This document shows positions 6,842 through 8,623 of a DNA stretch of 8,623 bases, piece by piece (within the stretch, counting starts at the first letter, position 1; each line of letters starts with the position of its first letter). The DNA lies in the NCBI GenBank assembly GCA_002484335.1, contig DLJQ01000018.1, forward strand, positions 314,609 through 323,231. Reading direction: 5' to 3'. Source of the DNA: Flavobacteriales bacterium UBA7612. Lineage in GTDB: Bacteria; Bacteroidota; Bacteroidia; Flavobacteriales; Weeksellaceae. The translations under genes and the position numbers were made by a program. The notes beneath the pieces were generated by a model, which saw only the letters and a list, made by a program, of their open reading frames with translations, searched no databases and was not told where the DNA came from.

Positions 6842-6887
6842 AATAAAGCATCAAACAATAAAATATTTTATTGTTTGATGCTTTATT
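6842..6887 (+). terminator. Strong 23-bp hairpin terminator after the Dabb gene
   Basis: AATAAAGCATC... at 6842-6864 is followed directly by its exact reverse complement at 6865-6887, a perfect 46-base palindrome. As RNA it would fold with a minimal loop at the AT-rich centre. A T-rich stretch follows (TTTCTTTTTAT), fitting Rho-independent termination. It separates the Dabb gene from the yigZ unit. Confidence 0.85.
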
Positions 6888-6921
6888 TCTTTTTATATAA
6901 AAGACTACAGAAATATATTTT

Positions 6922-6929
6922 TAACTTTG
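6922..6929 (+). promoter_or_regulatory. Candidate -7 box for the yigZ-acyltransferase unit
   Basis: TAACTTTG, an exact match to TAnnTTTG, ends 28 bases before the yigZ ATG, giving a leader of about 20 bases. No TTG is found at the expected upstream spacing, so the -33 part is weak. Confidence 0.5.
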
Positions 6930-6957
6930 TTGCACTTTTGTAAATGCCAAAATAAAA

Positions 6958-7563
6958 ATGACTGATAGTTACCAAACGATTGAAAAACCTATAGAAGATG
7001 TCATTTTCAAAGAACTAGGAAGTAAGTTTATCAATTATGCTTATCCTGTAGAAAATGAAGATGAGATAAAAATGTATTTGGAAAATTTATACGAAATTCA
7101 TCCTGATGCTAACCATCATTGTTATGCTTATATTCTTGGAATCGATAAAAAAAATTATCGTGCTAATGACGATGGTGAACCAAGTGGTTCTGCAGGTTTA
7201 CCAATTTATAATCAATTATTATCAGCTGAAATTACCAATATTCTTGTGGTTTCCGTTCGCTATTTCGGAGGAACAAAACTTGGAATTCCTGGACTTGTAA
7301 AGGCTTATAAATATGCTGCGCAAGTTGTTTTAGAAGAAGCTAAAATTGTAGAGCGATTTGTATCCAAACGCATAAAAATGATTTTCAATTACGACCAACA
7401 AGGAATTGTTGAACGAAATGTTGAACGAATGGATGGAACAGTAAAAGATAAACATTTTTCCGATAAATGTATGTTTACTATTTCTGTTCGTGAAAGTAAA
7501 TTAAATGAATTTATACATATGTTTGATGAATATTATCAAATGGAAATCAAAGTTTTAGACTAA
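6958..7563 (+). CDS. yigZ: YigZ/IMPACT (UPF0029) family protein
   Basis: A 201-residue protein close in length to E. coli YigZ (about 204). The N-terminal IMPACT domain carries the hallmark DDGEPSGSAG (71-80) and the RYFGGTKLG block (101-109) followed by GLVKAY (112-117); conserved histidines lie at 53-54. The C-terminal third (about 137-200) fits the DUF1949 ferredoxin-like domain. Eukaryotic IMPACT modulates the Gcn1/Gcn2 translation stress response; the bacterial role is not established, with ribosome or nucleic-acid binding suggested from the fold. The ATG at 6958 follows an A-rich leader (AAAATAAAAATG). The stop overlaps the start of the acyltransferase by one base (TAATG), so the two are very probably one transcript with coupled translation. 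Confidence 0.93.
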   Translation: MTDSYQTIEKPIEDVIFKELGSKFINYAYPVENEDEIKMYLENLYEIHPDANHHCYAYILGIDKKNYRANDDGEPSGSAGLPIYNQLLSAEITNILVVSVRYFGGTKLGIPGLVKAYKYAAQVVLEEAKIVERFVSKRIKMIFNYDQQGIVERNVERMDGTVKDKHFSDKCMFTISVRESKLNEFIHMFDEYYQMEIKVLD

Positions 7564-8615
7564 TGCTAAAAAGTTTAACTTCCTTACGTTTCTTCTTTGC
7601 TCTTGCTGTTTTTTTAAGTCATTTGACATTTGTAAAAACAAATTTAGTTTGGTATAATTGGCTAAAAAATAATGTGTTTTTTGAAGGTTATTTAGGTGTT
7701 GGTTTCTTTTTCATTCTTAGTGGTTTTGTATTGGCACTTAATTATGAAAGAAAAATTATAGACAATCCTGATTTCAATAAAAAGAAATTTTACATTGCTC
7801 GTGTGGCTAGAATTTATCCTTTACATGTACTTACATTTATAATTATGTTACCTTTTGTTATAATTAACGTTTGGAAAGGTTACATACATTGGGATATTCC
7901 TATTCTTAATTTATTTTTATTACAATCCTATATTCCTATTAAAGATTATTACTTTTCTATTAATAATGTTTCTTGGAGTATTTCTACAGAATTTTTCTTT
8001 TACATTATGTTTCCATTCTTTGTAATATGGTTACATAAATTTCCTAAATTAAAATATTTACTATTATTAATTATTCCTGCTATTTTTATTACTGAACCAT
8101 ATTTTCGTTCAGATTTAGCACTAGAAAAAGGGATATTTTATATTAATCCAATTGTCAGAAGTTTTGATTTTATTCTTGGAATAATTACTTTTCAAATCTA
8201 TGATAAAATTAAAAATTATAAAATAGATACAATTAAAGGAAATTTACTCGAAATAGCATCTATTTTAATTTTAGGTATTTTTTTCTATTTCCATTTAGAT
8301 ATACAAAGAGCATTTCGTTACGGGATATATTACTGGATTCCAATGGTTGCTATTGTTCTTACTTTTGCTTTACAAAAAGGATTTATTTCTAAAATTTTAC
8401 AACATAAAATTTTTGTATACCTTGGTGAAATTAGTTTTTCATTTTACATGATACATATGATTATTATAAAATATGGCAATCAATATCTTCCAAAAATAAA
8501 TGATTTCACAAAAATTGCTATTTATTTTGTTGTTGCTCTTTTTTTGAGTGCTATTATTTTCGAATATTTTGAAAAACCAATTGCAAAATGGATAAAAAAA
8601 CGGTTTAGCGTTTAG
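7563..8615 (+). CDS. Membrane acyltransferase, family 3 (OafA/NodX-like)
   Basis: An integral membrane protein of 350 aa with about ten hydrophobic segments, matching acyltransferase family 3, which transfers acetyl or other acyl groups to surface polysaccharide, lipid or other acceptors at the inner membrane. Visible family features are SLRF with R9, H20 in FLSHL (the expected catalytic His), GVGFFFILSGFVL (45-57), RVARIYPLH (80-88), SWSISTEFFFY (137-147), GEISFSFYMIH (288-298) and the closing FEYFEKPI (333-340). There is no SGNH domain. The acceptor cannot be told from sequence and no polysaccharide genes are in view. The start overlaps the yigZ stop by one base. The last codons (FSV and the TAG stop) lie within a heptamer repeat that runs to the window edge, so the native C-terminus may differ slightly in relatives. 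Confidence 0.92.
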   Translation: MLKSLTSLRFFFALAVFLSHLTFVKTNLVWYNWLKNNVFFEGYLGVGFFFILSGFVLALNYERKIIDNPDFNKKKFYIARVARIYPLHVLTFIIMLPFVIINVWKGYIHWDIPILNLFLLQSYIPIKDYYFSINNVSWSISTEFFFYIMFPFFVIWLHKFPKLKYLLLLIIPAIFITEPYFRSDLALEKGIFYINPIVRSFDFILGIITFQIYDKIKNYKIDTIKGNLLEIASILILGIFFYFHLDIQRAFRYGIYYWIPMVAIVLTFALQKGFISKILQHKIFVYLGEISFSFYMIHMIIIKYGNQYLPKINDFTKIAIYFVVALFLSAIIFEYFEKPIAKWIKKRFSV

Positions 8616-8623
8616 CGTTTAGC
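8603..8623. repeat. Tandem heptamer repeat (GTTTAGC), at least 3 copies, cut by window edge
   Basis: Three perfect head-to-tail copies of GTTTAGC at 8603-8609, 8610-8616 and 8617-8623, reaching the last base of the window, so the array may continue. The first copy and most of the second are coding: they give Phe, Ser, Val and the TAG stop of the acyltransferase. Confidence 0.75.

Noticed and set aside
7106..7300. A 64-codon frame inside yigZ
   Set aside because: It is a shifted reading of the conserved IMPACT core and has no features of its own.
1..8623. Mobile element, phage, CRISPR array, defence system or toxin-antitoxin locus
   Set aside because: No transposase, integrase, spaced direct-repeat array or known defence domain was found; the long inverted repeats are explained as terminators or leader elements.

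Overview
The window looks like ordinary chromosomal DNA of a low-GC member of the Bacteroidota, most likely class Flavobacteriia. The evidence is the very AT-rich composition, upstream boxes fitting the Bacteroidota promoter pattern TTG-N17..23-TAnnTTTG, A-rich leaders without Shine-Dalgarno sequences, and the gene families present (GH92 mannosidase, Nramp transporter fused to UspA, DbpA-like helicase). I cannot name the genus from sequence alone.

Layout. The left half (28-4467) is on the minus strand. In transcription order it holds mntH (an Nramp-type Mn/Fe transporter with a C-terminal universal stress protein domain), then a secreted GH92 alpha-mannosidase 70 bases downstream, then a possible 40-residue basic protein near the left edge. 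The 486-base divergent gap 4468-4953 carries promoters for both sides, an imperfect stem-loop and a GC-richer, hairpin-rich stretch that I read as a candidate structured RNA, possibly of the Flavo-1 type. The right half (4954-8615) is on the plus strand: a DEAD-box RNA helicase with a DbpA-type C-terminal RNA-binding domain, a small Dabb-family protein, and a coupled pair made of a YigZ/IMPACT-family protein and a membrane acyltransferase of family 3. The helicase and the Dabb gene are each followed by a hairpin terminator, and the Dabb gene has its own good promoter, so the right half is three transcription units (helicase; Dabb; yigZ-acyltransferase).

The genes do not form one pathway. They cover metal uptake, mannoside breakdown, RNA remodelling, a small barrel protein, a conserved protein linked to translation control, and modification of a surface or membrane molecule. 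No transposase, integrase, phage gene, CRISPR array, toxin-antitoxin pair, rRNA or tRNA was seen, and I find no evidence for an undescribed multi-gene system. The points most worth checking are the candidate RNA at about 4798-4869, the 14-bp inverted repeat in the Dabb leader, the heptamer tandem repeat that supplies the acyltransferase stop codon at the right edge, the essentially leaderless helicase transcript, and the 40-residue ORF at the left edge.
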